Assembly (NCBI RefSeq): GCF_001701025.1
Contig: NZ_CP016793.1
Span: 6,200,001-6,264,000, forward strand
DNA length: 64,000 nt
Reading direction: 5' to 3'
Origin: Lentzea guizhouensis
GTDB taxonomy: Bacteria > Actinomycetota > Actinomycetes > Mycobacteriales > Pseudonocardiaceae
Part shown: positions 53,436 through 62,304 of the stretch, in pieces
Numbering within the stretch: the first letter of the stretch is position 1
Layout of the letters: every line of letters starts with the position of its first letter
Program-made: the position numbers and the translations under genes
The notes under the pieces: model-generated
The model's input: the letters and a program-made list of their open reading frames with translations, nothing else
What the model was told of the DNA's origin: nothing
The model's database searches: none

Positions 53436-54110
53436 ATGAGAGCGCTCGTGATCGCGGCTCATCCGGACGACGAGGTGCTGGGGGCGGGCGCGACGATCGC
53501 GGCGCTGACCGCGAGCGGCGCCGACGTGCGGGTGCTGATCCTCGCTGAGGGGGTGTCGCTGCGACACCGGGGCGTCACGCTCGAGAAGGCACGATCCATC
53601 TGCCGCGAGGCGTCCGAGATCCTCGGAGTCAGCGACGTTCACTTCGGTGGGCTCGCCGTCGACGGTGCACTGCCTGGCGACGGGCCTCAGCACGTCGTCG
53701 TGGACCTCGTCGGACAGGCTGTCCGGGCCTTCTCGCCGACCGTGGTCTACAGCCATCATCCCGGTGACATCCACACCGATCACCGCCTCATCGCGCATTC
53801 GGTCGTGTACGTGACCCGCCTGCTGGGGCGTGGGTCCGTCGAACAGGTGCTGCACTTCGAGGTCCCGTCGTCCACCGAACAACAGACCGGGCTCGTCGCC
53901 CCGTTCGAACCGAACGTCTTCCACAACGTGACCGGGTTCGTGGAGCTCAAGTGCCAGGCGTTGGAGAGGTACTGGTACGAGGTGTTCGAAGCTCCGCATC
54001 CCCGGTCGACGCACGGGGTGCGCACGTTGGCGGCCTATCGGGGGATGCAGGCCGGCGTCGCCGCGGCCGAGGCTTTCGTCCTCGGACGGCACCTGGTCTC
54101 CCTCACCTGA
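53436..54110 (+). CDS. tunE: PIG-L/LmbE deacetylase, TunE-like
   Basis: 224 residues. Zinc motif [11 protein letters not shown] at residue 8, then [18 protein letters not shown] with the third ligand His. Complete and of normal family length (220-270). In tunicamycin assembly TunE removes the N-acetyl group so that TunC can put on the fatty acyl chain; this is the matching partner for the GNAT at 30637. It is 17 kb from tunC and on the far side of the regulators. ATG at 53436 has no clear ribosome site and TAGGTT only 9 bases upstream, so the message may have a very short leader. Confidence 0.87.
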   Translation: MRALVIAAHPDDEVLGAGATIAALTASGADVRVLILAEGVSLRHRGVTLEKARSICREASEILGVSDVHFGGLAVDGALPGDGPQHVVVDLVGQAVRAFSPTVVYSHHPGDIHTDHRLIAHSVVYVTRLLGRGSVEQVLHFEVPSSTEQQTGLVAPFEPNVFHNVTGFVELKCQALERYWYEVFEAPHPRSTHGVRTLAAYRGMQAGVAAAEAFVLGRHLVSLT

Positions 54111-54112
54111 CC

Positions 54113-54676
54113 GTGGACGTCATCCTGGTCCGGCACGGGCACGATGTGCGGTGCTCGCCGTTGCGCCCGTTGTCCGCCACCGGGTCGATGCAGGCTCGCG
54201 CGGCTGCGCTCTGGCTGGCTGAGCAGGAGCCGACCGAGCTGTGGTCCGGCACGCTCGCCCGTGCCGCCGGCACGGCTGCGGTGATTTCCCAGGTGGCCGG
54301 GCTCCCGGTGAGGGGCGACGCCCGGTTGAACGAGATCGTCAACGACGCTGCCGCTGTGCTTCCGCCTCCTCGGGAGAGAGCTGTCTGGCAGTTCGCTGAG
54401 GGGGCTGAGGACTGGTCCTCGTTCTGCGTTCGGGTCGCTGCGTTCCTCGGGGATCTTTGTGCCGGGGCCGAGGGGGCGCGGCGGGTTGTGGTGGTGACGC
54501 ACAGCGGGGTGTTCGACGCTGTGCACGAGGTTCTTTGCGGGAGCTCCGGGCGGGTGGAGATGGACGTAGCGCACACCGGGGTCACCTGGTGGCGGTATCG
54601 GCCTGGAAGTCCTGCTGGGACTTGGTTGTTGAGGGTGCACAACTCCACGGCGCACCTGGCGGGCGCGGCCGGGTAG
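54113..54676 (+). CDS. Histidine phosphatase family protein
   Basis: 187 residues. Catalytic RHGHD at residue 7, second Arg in LWSGTLARAAGTA, and VVVVTHSGVFDAV with the second His. Small phosphoglycerate-mutase-like phosphatase. The GTG start is 2 bases after the TunE-like stop, so they are co-transcribed. It could dephosphorylate a sugar or nucleotide intermediate. Not part of the known tun set. Confidence 0.85.
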   Translation: MDVILVRHGHDVRCSPLRPLSATGSMQARAAALWLAEQEPTELWSGTLARAAGTAAVISQVAGLPVRGDARLNEIVNDAAAVLPPPRERAVWQFAEGAEDWSSFCVRVAAFLGDLCAGAEGARRVVVVTHSGVFDAVHEVLCGSSGRVEMDVAHTGVTWWRYRPGSPAGTWLLRVHNSTAHLAGAAG

Positions 54677-54841
54677 GTCGACGACGACGTGGACGCGTTG
54701 CTCGACGACGCGTCCTACGGCGCCGCCCACCCGGTGATCCTCATCCTCCGGTGGGAGGTGTGTCGGAGTGTCAGCTGGGTTCCGAATGGGTATGAGCGGC
54801 AGGAGCGAATCGGGCGTGTGTCTGTGGGGCGAGGGAGCAGG

Positions 54842-55270
54842 ATGCGCGGTGAGGTCGAGCAGCCGTCGGTCATGGTCGAGGTCACTACCGTTGAGGATGT
54901 GGTGATCGCCGTAGTCCGTGACGATGTCGACCACGACACCTTCCGAGAGATCCGGGGCGCGCTGTTCACCTGTATGACCGGCCGGGCCGCCGCGTTGGTG
55001 GTCGATCTCGACGACGTGGGGTTCTTCGGTTCGATCGGCATCGCCGTGCTGCTCGAGGTACGGCAACGCGCCGACCAGTTGGGCGTCAGATTCGCCGTTG
55101 TGGCAGGACGGCGAACGGTGGCACAACCCATCCGGTTGACCGACACCCAGGACCTGCTCCACGTGCAGCGCACCCGTGAGGACGCGCTGACCGCGGTACG
55201 CCGTCACCCTCGCTTCACCGGCCACTTGGACGACCCGACCGACACCGGTTCCGCGCATTCATGGCCGTAA
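54842..55270 (+). CDS. STAS-domain anti-sigma factor antagonist
   Basis: 142 residues. A STAS fold with VVIAVVRDDVDHDTFREIRGALF and LVVDLDDVGFFGSIGIAVLLEVRQ, where the phosphorylatable Ser of SpoIIAA (DxSGLG) is kept as FFGSIGIA. ATG 54842 follows GAGGGAG. It would sequester an anti-sigma kinase; no sigma or kinase gene is adjacent. Probably outside the biosynthetic cluster. Confidence 0.85.
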   Translation: MRGEVEQPSVMVEVTTVEDVVIAVVRDDVDHDTFREIRGALFTCMTGRAAALVVDLDDVGFFGSIGIAVLLEVRQRADQLGVRFAVVAGRRTVAQPIRLTDTQDLLHVQRTREDALTAVRRHPRFTGHLDDPTDTGSAHSWP

Positions 55271-55430
55271 GCCCCACCATGCGACCTGAATGCGAACAGG
55301 CGACACCTCGACGATCCTGTCCTCAATGCATTCGAAGTCGCCCATGAGTACGTCGTCTGGTCATGCCTGCATGCGCGTGCGGGCTCGCCTGGGTCGCGTC
55401 AGTCGCGCAGCGGAAAGGATTTGGCGTGCC

Positions 55431-55895
55431 GTGAAGCCGGCCAGGAGTCATCGAGCCGTGGTACGTCATCGAGTGAATTTTTGGGCACGCACCTCGCCGG
55501 GCGAGGCCGCGTTCGAGTACCAGGGCGCCGCCTCCTGGGAGGTGCGGCGTCCAGCGGACGGAGAACCGGTCGTGCGGCACCAGATCCGGTGCCCCGCCTG
55601 CTCGGATGAGTTGACGTTCACCGTGTACAGCGTCGCGGCGACGGAGCACAGGCGTGAGCGGTGGCGATGGGGCGTGTGGGTCGGCGGCGCGCTCGTGGTG
55701 CTTGGGCTGGTCGGCTTGGCTTCGGGACGTTTCGGCCTTGCGATCGCGGGCGGCTCGGCGGCGGTCGCAGGGGTGCTGGCTGGCGTGTTCGCGTGGACGG
55801 GTGGTCTTGCAGAGGCTGGGGTGACCGGCCACGGAAACGGCTTGCCCGGCGTGTTGCCCAAGCACGCGGTGTTTCTGGACCCGCCATCTCCATGA
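55431..55895 (+). CDS. Small membrane protein, hypothetical
   Basis: 154 residues if GTG 55431 is used (AAAGGA upstream). A soluble start with one CPAC pair (IRCPACSDELTF) is followed by two hydrophobic helices (WGVWVGGALVVLGLVGLASG and LAIAGGSAAVAGVLAGVFAW). No family recognised. The start is uncertain because an open frame continues upstream. Confidence 0.5.
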   Translation: MKPARSHRAVVRHRVNFWARTSPGEAAFEYQGAASWEVRRPADGEPVVRHQIRCPACSDELTFTVYSVAATEHRRERWRWGVWVGGALVVLGLVGLASGRFGLAIAGGSAAVAGVLAGVFAWTGGLAEAGVTGHGNGLPGVLPKHAVFLDPPSP

Positions 55896-56346
55896 TCCAG
55901 TGCGCTCCTGCCTGGGCCAGTCAGCGACCCCTGAGGATCGAGGCGCCCCAATGGCCGCGAGTCCGTCCCCGGCGTCCTGCGATTTCGCCTTGTCGCTGTG
56001 ATGCGTACGCCATCCCGCTTCTCGCTGCTGAAAATACAGTCCAAGGGCTCACGGGGCCGACGGAGCTGTTCAGCGTGCCGAACGCCAGGGCGTAGCCGCT
56101 ACCGCTCCCACTCCGTGCTCTCGAGGTTCGTCGGCTCTGTCTCGTCTGAGCCAGGGTGCACGCTCAGCGGCACGAGCGGACGTTTGAGCGGCGAGGGTCG
56201 TGCGTGGGTTGGATCGCGGTGTCCCATCGGGCGCGCGAGGGCGGGCACGGCTCGTCCGGCGGCCCGCCTCGGCAGGGCCTTCAACGCCCGACGAGCCGAC
56301 GGCGACCGGTTACCGGCTCGCCGTCGGCTTCGAGCGCGACCGGGGA
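55896..56346. other. Intergenic, nothing recognised
   Basis: 451 bases between the small membrane protein and the end of the M50 gene. Only short frames with arginine-rich translations are open. I see no hairpin with a T-run or conserved motif. Confidence 0.5.
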
Positions 56347-58608
56347 TCAGGTGGAGGGGACTGCGCTGGGAGGTGACGTGACCGTGGTCGTCGGCTCCGC
56401 GGACGACGGTGGCGTGGTCGTCACGGTGGTGCTCGGTGGCGTGGTCGTCGTGGGGGCGTCGGACGAGGTGGTCGGACGGGGGCTTTCCGCCGACGTGGTG
56501 CTGGGCGGTGGTGTGGTGGCCGGCGCGGTGCTGGGCAGGGGGACGCCTTCCTGCCGCAGCACGTCGAGGATGCGGGATTTGGCGGCCTCCAGGGCCTGCT
56601 GGATCTGTTGCGCGGTTAGGGCCGGCACGTCTCCGGCCAGTCGGGACAGCTCGGCCCACACCGCTTCGAGCCGGGCTTTCGCCTGGGGGCTCAGATCTTC
56701 GGGAAGGGTGACGAGCAGTTGTGAGGCGAGCGCGTACGTCACGCACTCGACACACGAGTGGTTGACGGCGACGGCGACGTTCTGCGGCACCACCACGTTC
56801 GCCTGGCCCACCACGAGGACCACCTGGAAAGCGACCGCCACCGTCGTGCAGCCCCGGCACGAGGCCAGCGCGTATGCCTCGTTCCTGTTGTCCACCACGC
56901 CATCGGTCTCCCACACCAGGGCGAAGGACACCTTGTAGCGGACCGCGCCGTCGGTCGTGTTGACGACCAGGACCTGGTTGTCGCCCGGACCCGGAGGTTC
57001 CGGGCGGTCGAACGGGAAGACCCACGTCGGGGCGCCAGGCGAGACCGGTTCCAGGACCATTGCCAGGACCGGCTTGTCCCTGCTGGGCAACGGTTTGTCG
57101 GCGGGCCACACGGTCTGGGCGGACACCGGTCGCGCCGGTTGGACGGGAGCTGGACCCGACGCGGCGGCGGGCGCGACGTCGGCGACGGTGCCGCGCTCGT
57201 CGGGCTGGATCGGCCGGTACCGGTCGGGTTGCGGCCACCACGCCCACGCCAGGCCCGCGATCACAGCGATCCCGCACAGCACCACGAGCGCGTGCCGGCC
57301 GGGCCTGCCCTGGGTGGAGCGCCAGGAGCGGGCGACCAGCCGACCCGTGAGCCGGGTCAGCAGCAGGCCGATGCCGAGCACGGGCAGCGCGATGGCGGCC
57401 ACCCCGAGCACCCGCACCAGCACCAGCGCGAGGTCCCCCTCACCCAGTGCCGCGTGCGCCGACCGCCACTGCTCACCGGCGCTGTGCCACGCCGTCCCCA
57501 CCACTCGCGGGAACGCCAGCACCAGCAGGGCCGTGCTCGCCAGCAGGACCGGCACGACGATGAGCACCCACGTCGTCACGACCGCCCGTGCCCACGGCTT
57601 GAGGACCTTCGACTCCGGCTTGCCCCAGCGGTGCGGCAACAGGCCCAGCAGCGTGGGCTTGATGTGGTGGAACAGGTCGGGGACACCGGTCAGGTCGGCG
57701 AGCACGTGGTAGCCGTCGTAGCGCACCAGGGGCGCGAGCTGGCGCACCATCTGGAGGATCTGCGTGGCGATCACCAGCAGCAGTGCGTCCCAGCCGGTCA
57801 ACCACCAGACACCGTGGACGGCGACCGCGACGAGCGCGTTGAAGTACAGCCCGCCCAGGTCGGTGCGCAGCCGGCCGGCCCGGCCGAGCCGGTAGCTGTC
57901 GGTGACGTCGGTGTAGAAGGCGGGCCACAGCAGGTAGAGGCCGAAGCCCATCGCGCCGGGTGTCGCGCCGCCGTACCGCGCGGCGGCGGCGTGGCCGAAC
58001 TCGTGGAAGCCCGCCGAGAGCACTGACACCCCGAACACGAGCAGCAGCAAGGCGGGTTGGTGGAACGCCTGGTGCGTGGCGCCGGCCAGGCCCTTGACGA
58101 ACAGCACCCAGAACGACACCGCCGCGAACGCCACCAGCACCGCGGCCACCACCAGCGGGTGGAACAGCCGTGCGAACGGCGCGGTGACCCGCCGGGTGAC
58201 GCCGGGCTCGCTGATCACGCGGCGCAGGCGCAGGCCGAGCAGCGGTTCGGCCTTGCGGTGCGCGGGTTGGGAGCCGTCGGGGAGTTCGAGCACCCCGAGC
58301 GGGCGCAGCCTGGTCTCCAGCAGGGCGCGCACGTCTTCCGCGGTGACCGAGCGGCCGATGGCCGGTCCGACGGCGGCGGCGATCCCGGCGTGGTCAGCGC
58401 GCCCGTCCACCGCTTCGAGGACCCGGTACAGCAGCGGGGTGAGCTGGAGGACCTGGCCGTCGGCGCGGCGGACCAGGGCCGGTGGGCGGCGGTAGCCGGA
58501 GCCGCGCATCTCGCCGATGAGTTCGACGTCGCGCGCCCGGCGCGGCGGGGTCGTGCTGAGCACGTCCCCGCCGGCCGGGTGTGGTGAGGCGTTCATGAGA
58601 TCGCTCAC
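56347..58608 (-). CDS. M50-type membrane zinc metalloprotease with PqqD-like N-terminus
   Basis: 753 residues. Residues about 25-115 look like a PqqD/RRE-style winged helix (PALVRRADGQVLQLTPLLYRVLEAV ... AEDVRALLETRLRPLGVL). Residues about 150-470 carry at least six membrane helices with HEFGHAAAARYGG (HExxH at about 200) and GGLYFNALVAV, as in site-2-type peptide metalloproteases. One more helix near 490 leads to an extracytoplasmic region of about 250 residues with two Cys pairs (SCRGC and HSCVEC). A Thr/Pro/Ser tail follows, probably a cell-wall spacer. GTG 58608 overlaps the repeat-protein stop (GTGA). Likely cleaves, matures or exports the product of that coupled gene. Confidence 0.85.
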   Translation of the reverse strand: MSDLMNASPHPAGGDVLSTTPPRRARDVELIGEMRGSGYRRPPALVRRADGQVLQLTPLLYRVLEAVDGRADHAGIAAAVGPAIGRSVTAEDVRALLETRLRPLGVLELPDGSQPAHRKAEPLLGLRLRRVISEPGVTRRVTAPFARLFHPLVVAAVLVAFAAVSFWVLFVKGLAGATHQAFHQPALLLLVFGVSVLSAGFHEFGHAAAARYGGATPGAMGFGLYLLWPAFYTDVTDSYRLGRAGRLRTDLGGLYFNALVAVAVHGVWWLTGWDALLLVIATQILQMVRQLAPLVRYDGYHVLADLTGVPDLFHHIKPTLLGLLPHRWGKPESKVLKPWARAVVTTWVLIVVPVLLASTALLVLAFPRVVGTAWHSAGEQWRSAHAALGEGDLALVLVRVLGVAAIALPVLGIGLLLTRLTGRLVARSWRSTQGRPGRHALVVLCGIAVIAGLAWAWWPQPDRYRPIQPDERGTVADVAPAAASGPAPVQPARPVSAQTVWPADKPLPSRDKPVLAMVLEPVSPGAPTWVFPFDRPEPPGPGDNQVLVVNTTDGAVRYKVSFALVWETDGVVDNRNEAYALASCRGCTTVAVAFQVVLVVGQANVVVPQNVAVAVNHSCVECVTYALASQLLVTLPEDLSPQAKARLEAVWAELSRLAGDVPALTAQQIQQALEAAKSRILDVLRQEGVPLPSTAPATTPPPSTTSAESPRPTTSSDAPTTTTPPSTTVTTTPPSSAEPTTTVTSPPSAVPST

Positions 58609-59241
58609 TGGTCGATGTCGGACCTCTGCTCGGCATTCGCCTCGGCGGTGCCGTCGATGGTCTGCTGGATGATCGCCTGCTGCTGCGCGACGGCGGTCGC
58701 CTCCGAGCCCACGGAGCCGAGGTTGGCGGCCACGGCGGCGTCGATCGGGGCGGCCACGTTGGCGTTGAGGGCCACCGCGCCGTTGATCGGGGCGGCCAGG
58801 TCGAGGTCGGCGGCGAGGTTGACGTCCACGTTGAGCAGACCGCCGTCCAGCGCGCCGGCCAGGTCCGTGGGCGTCGGGACCTGCGCCCGCCGGCCGGCGG
58901 CTGCGGGCGGGGCCGGGACGCGCCTGGCCGATGGCGCTGTCCTGGTCGGAGTTGGCCACCGCCTCGCCGGTGATGCCCTGCTGGATCGCGACGCCCTGGC
59001 CGGCCATGGCCTGCGCGGTGGACCCGTCGGACAGCACGTTCGCGCCCACGGCGGCGTCGATCGGGGCCGCGATGTTGGCGTTGCCCGCGACGGCCAGGCC
59101 GATCGGCGCCGCGAGGTCGAGGGCGAGGTCCAGGTCGACGTTCAGGTCGAGCAGCGAGTACACCTCCTTGTCCGGCAACACCGTGCCACCTTCGGCGGCC
59201 AGCTCGTCCATCGACAGCGGGGGCAGCTTCGCCTCGCTCAT
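58605..59241 (-). CDS. Two-repeat Ala/Asp/Asn-rich protein, one frame break
   Basis: About 212 residues. ATG 59241 starts a leader-like segment (AKLPPLSMDELAAEGG). Then two roughly 75-residue units follow. Unit 1 contains LDLNVDLDLALDLAAPIG, NANIAAPIDAAV and AIQQGITGEAVA. Unit 2 contains LLNVDVNLAADLDLAAPING, NANVAAPIDAAV and AIIQQTIDGTAEA. The units are separated by an Arg/Pro linker. One extra C near 58912 moves unit 2 into another frame, and removing it joins them. There is no hydrophobic signal peptide, so a short leader plus repeats suggests a precursor or structural peptide handled by the coupled M50 protein (inference). Confidence 0.72.
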
Positions 59242-59450
59242 CCGTCACTCCACTCCATCGGCACGCCGACCGGAACTCGGCCGGCTGGTGGTCCAGACCT
59301 TTGCCGCTCTGCGTGGCCCTGAAACGGACGGAGCCGGTTGTGGGGGCGAAACCGTCCCGGTGGCGGCTGTTCGTTGCGCCGAATGACCGAGGGTGGAGAT
59401 GAAATCCTTTCAGAAAGCGGGATCCGGAACCGGGGCGGTTCGGAAGCAGG

Positions 59451-60491
59451 TCAGCGCGCCACGCCGCGCAACGGTGCTCCCGCGTCGTGCAGGTGGCGCA
59501 GGACCTCGGCGTAGGACTGGATCATCGTGGTCTTGCTGTAGGGGATGCCGTGCCGGAGGCAGAAGTCCTCGACGACGGGTTGCGCGCGGCGCAGGTTGGG
59601 GCGGGGCATGTGCGGGTAGAGGTGGTGCTCGATCTGGTGGTTGAGTCCGCCGAGCAGGGCGTCCACCCAGCGGCCGCCGGTGACGTTGCGGGAGGTCAGC
59701 ACCTGCTTGTGGAGGTGGTCCAGGCGCTGGCCCTGGGCGATGATCGGCATGCCCTTGTGGTTGGGTGCGAACGAGCAGCCCAGGTAGACGCCCATCAGCC
59801 CCTGGTGCACGGCGATGAACACGACGGCCTTCAGCGGGGAGAGGACCACGAACACCGCCACCAGGTACGCGGCGAGCGGCACGATCTGGAATGCGGCTTC
59901 GCGCCACGGGTTGCGCAGTTCCTTGCGGCACAGGGCGACCAGGCCGGAGATCCGCAGCACGGCCGCTTCGGCGGTCAGCAGCGGGAAGAACAGGAACGCC
60001 TGGTGCTTGGTGATCCAGCTGTACAGGCCGCGCTTCTCGGCTGCCTGGGCGCGGCTGAACGCGAGGGCGTGGATCTCGATGTCGGGATCGTGGTCCTCGT
60101 GGTTGGGGTTGGCGTGGTGCCGGTTGTGCTTGGCGACCCACCACTGGTAGCTGATGCCGGTGAGGCTGCCGTGCAGGTGCCCGACGACGTTGTTGTTGCG
60201 GTGGCTGCGGAAGATCTGCCTGTGCCCGGCGTCGTGCCCGATGAACGCCAGCTGGGTCGAGGCCACGGCGAGGGCCACGGCCGTGAGCACCTGCCACCAG
60301 GAGTCGCCCAGCAGCGCGAACGTCACCGCGATCGCGCCGAGCAGGACACCGTTGATCGCCATGCGCAGCACGTAGTACCCGCGGCGGCGGTCCAGCAGGC
60401 CGGCGGCTTTGAGTTCTCTGGTCAGCTGAGCGAAGTCACTGCCGCGTGGACGGTCGGCCGTCTCCGTCAGCTCGTCACGTGTTGAGGTCAT
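59451..60491 (-). CDS. Membrane fatty acid desaturase
   Basis: 346-residue di-iron membrane desaturase (DesA3/FADS type). Three His boxes: HDAGH, HNRHH and HQIEHH with four hydrophobic segments. N-terminal LTRELKAAGLLDRRRGYY is typical of actinobacterial acyl-lipid desaturases. It introduces a double bond into phospholipid or acyl-CoA chains. ATG 60491 overlaps the AI-2E transporter stop by 4 bases. Possibly membrane adjustment rather than part of the antibiotic pathway. Confidence 0.92.
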   Translation of the reverse strand: MTSTRDELTETADRPRGSDFAQLTRELKAAGLLDRRRGYYVLRMAINGVLLGAIAVTFALLGDSWWQVLTAVALAVASTQLAFIGHDAGHRQIFRSHRNNNVVGHLHGSLTGISYQWWVAKHNRHHANPNHEDHDPDIEIHALAFSRAQAAEKRGLYSWITKHQAFLFFPLLTAEAAVLRISGLVALCRKELRNPWREAAFQIVPLAAYLVAVFVVLSPLKAVVFIAVHQGLMGVYLGCSFAPNHKGMPIIAQGQRLDHLHKQVLTSRNVTGGRWVDALLGGLNHQIEHHLYPHMPRPNLRRAQPVVEDFCLRHGIPYSKTTMIQSYAEVLRHLHDAGAPLRGVAR

Positions 60492-61669
60492 CTGCCTGCT
60501 CCGGGTTTCAGTTTGTCGGCTTCGGTGTCCAGTCCGGGTTCGTCCGGTCCGGACTCTTCTGGTTCGCTGGTGTGCACGTCGGCAGGTGCCACGTGTTCGT
60601 CCGCCTCGCTGAGCAGAGAACGGATCGCGGAGTTGAGCACCGCCAGCAGCGGTACCGCGAGCAACGCGCCGGCGATGCCCGCGACGAGGAGCCCGCTCGC
60701 GATGGCCAGCACCACCGCGAGAGGGTGCAGCTTCACTGCTCGTCCCAGGAGGAACGGTTGCAGGACATGGCTTTCCAGCTGGTTCACCGCGACGACGATG
60801 ATCAGGACGATCACCGCGGTCACCGGACCGTTCGCGACGAGTGCGACGAGGACGGCCACGCCACCCGCCACCACCGCTCCGAAGATCGGGACGAACGCGC
60901 AGATGAACACCAGCGCCGCCAGCGGAACCGCCAGCGGCACTCCCACCACGGCCAGCCCGACACCGATGCCGAGCGCGTCCACCACGGCGACCGCCCCGGT
61001 CGCGCGGACATAGCTGACCAGCGCGGCGAGACTGCGCCTGCCCGCGACGTCCACCCTCCTGCGCGGGCCGTCGGGCACGACCCGGATGAGGAACTGCCAG
61101 ATCCGCGGACCGTCGTAGAGGAAGAACGCGAGCGTGAACAGCACAAGCAGCATCTCGACGAGGGTCTCGCCGACCGTCGCGGCCGTGGTGATCGCGCTCG
61201 CGGTGATGCCGGACTGGTTGTCCTGCAGCGTTTTCACGACACGGTCGGCGAACTCGCGCAGCTGCGTCTCACTGAGCTGGAGGGGGCCGTTGACGAGCCA
61301 GCCGGACACGGCGTCGATGCTGCGGACGAGCTGCGCCGCCAGCTCCGGTGCGCCGTTGACGAAGGTCATCACGACGAACGTGAGCAGGCCGCCGAGCACG
61401 ACCAGGCCACCTACGAGCACCACCGCGGTCGCGAGACCTCGCGGAATGCGTTTCGCCATGAGGAAGCCGACGGCCGGTGCGAGCAGTGCCGCGAGCAGCA
61501 GAGCGATCGCCAGCGGCACCACGAGCGACGCCAGCCTGCCGAAGATGAAGCCGATCACGTAGAGCGAGGCCACCACGACGAGGAAGCGCCAGCCCAGAGC
61601 CGCACTGACGCGCAGGGTGAAGGGTACTGGGTTCCGCCTGGGCGGTAAGTCCCAGTCGTCGGTGCTCAC
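60488..61669 (-). CDS. AI-2E family transporter
   Basis: 393 residues with about eight helices (WRFLVVVASLYVIGFIFG, IALLLAALLAPAVGFLMA). The family core PLAALVFICAFVPIFGAVVAGGVAVLVAL and NQLESHVLQPFLLGRAVKLHPLAVVLAI is diagnostic of AI-2E/TqsA/PerM exporters. Acidic C-tail (EPEESGPDEPGLDTEAD). GTG 61669 follows GGAGG. First gene of a two-gene operon with the desaturase. Substrate unknown. Confidence 0.9.
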   Translation of the reverse strand: MSTDDWDLPPRRNPVPFTLRVSAALGWRFLVVVASLYVIGFIFGRLASLVVPLAIALLLAALLAPAVGFLMAKRIPRGLATAVVLVGGLVVLGGLLTFVVMTFVNGAPELAAQLVRSIDAVSGWLVNGPLQLSETQLREFADRVVKTLQDNQSGITASAITTAATVGETLVEMLLVLFTLAFFLYDGPRIWQFLIRVVPDGPRRRVDVAGRRSLAALVSYVRATGAVAVVDALGIGVGLAVVGVPLAVPLAALVFICAFVPIFGAVVAGGVAVLVALVANGPVTAVIVLIIVVAVNQLESHVLQPFLLGRAVKLHPLAVVLAIASGLLVAGIAGALLAVPLLAVLNSAIRSLLSEADEHVAPADVHTSEPEESGPDEPGLDTEADKLKPGAGR

Positions 61670-61952
61670 GATGCCGTACCTCCGGTGCCGGTCGCCGACG
61701 CCGGGGTCTGGGGTCATCGGTGAAGCGGCGGACTGCGCCCGCACGCCTCGGCACGGAGTTCCCCGCCTCACTGGCCACAAACCAGGTGAGCTGTGTGATG
61801 TCGGGGGGTGAGGTGGGCTGTTCGAGTCAGGCCCCGGGAAGGTGCACGCGTCTCTTCGGAGATTCACGCTCACGGCGAGCTCGGTGGAGTCGTCAACGGG
61901 GATCGCGATGCTCTTCAGCCTTGCGCGGATGCTGTTCCCGGCGCGCACGACC

Positions 61953-61982
61953 TTGCATCGGTCAAACACGCGTGCTTAGTAT
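61953..61982 (+). promoter_or_regulatory. Putative promoter of the ACP-reductase operon
   Basis: TTGCAT at 61953-61958, 18 bases, TAGTAT at 61977-61982, about 65 bases upstream of the ACP start. A local AT-rich island in GC-rich DNA strengthens the call. Confidence 0.55.
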
Positions 61983-61996
61983 GACAATTAGTCATA
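61980..61996. promoter_or_regulatory. Palindromic operator over the -10/start
   Basis: TATGAC-AATTA-GTCATA, 6-bp arms around a 5-base centre, overlaps the -10 box and expected start of transcription. The size and position suit a TetR/MarR-type repressor. No such gene is inside the window. Confidence 0.55.
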
Positions 61997-62046
61997 TAAG
62001 GGGTTCTGGGGTGTCATCGCCCTGACGCCGCGGCCGGGAGGCGACG

Positions 62047-62304
62047 ATGAACAACGAGGCGGTGCGCGAAGCCGTGCACGGCATCCTGCGCCACATGTCG
62101 TACGGCGAAGCGGAAGAACTGTCCGATGACGCGAGGATCGCCACGGACCTCGGGTTCGACTCGTTGCGGCTGCTCGAACTGGCGATCGTCATCGAGGAGC
62201 GGTTCCAGCTCGCCGAGGTGGACGTGGACGAGGCACTCGGCGTCTCGACCGTGCGCGAACTGGTCGACCTGGTCACCGAACGCGTGACGGGGACGGCGGC
62301 GTGA
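62047..62304 (+). CDS. Acyl carrier protein 3
   Basis: 85 residues. Phosphopantetheine Ser in DLGFDSLRLLELAIV (about residue 38). It differs from ACP1 and ACP2 by its FDSLRLLE site, nearer to carriers working with reductases or ligases. GGGAGG precedes ATG 62047. The stop overlaps the reductase GTG (GTGA), so the two form a functional pair. Belongs to a separate locus 7 kb from the tun-like cluster. Confidence 0.92.
   Translation: MNNEAVREAVHGILRHMSYGEAEELSDDARIATDLGFDSLRLLELAIVIEERFQLAEVDVDEALGVSTVRELVDLVTERVTGTAA

Noticed and set aside
56347..59241. Single 964-residue protein joining repeat protein and protease
   Set aside because: The middle third is Arg/Gly/Pro nonsense; the second repeat reads in another frame and a GTGA stop/start overlap separates two genes.
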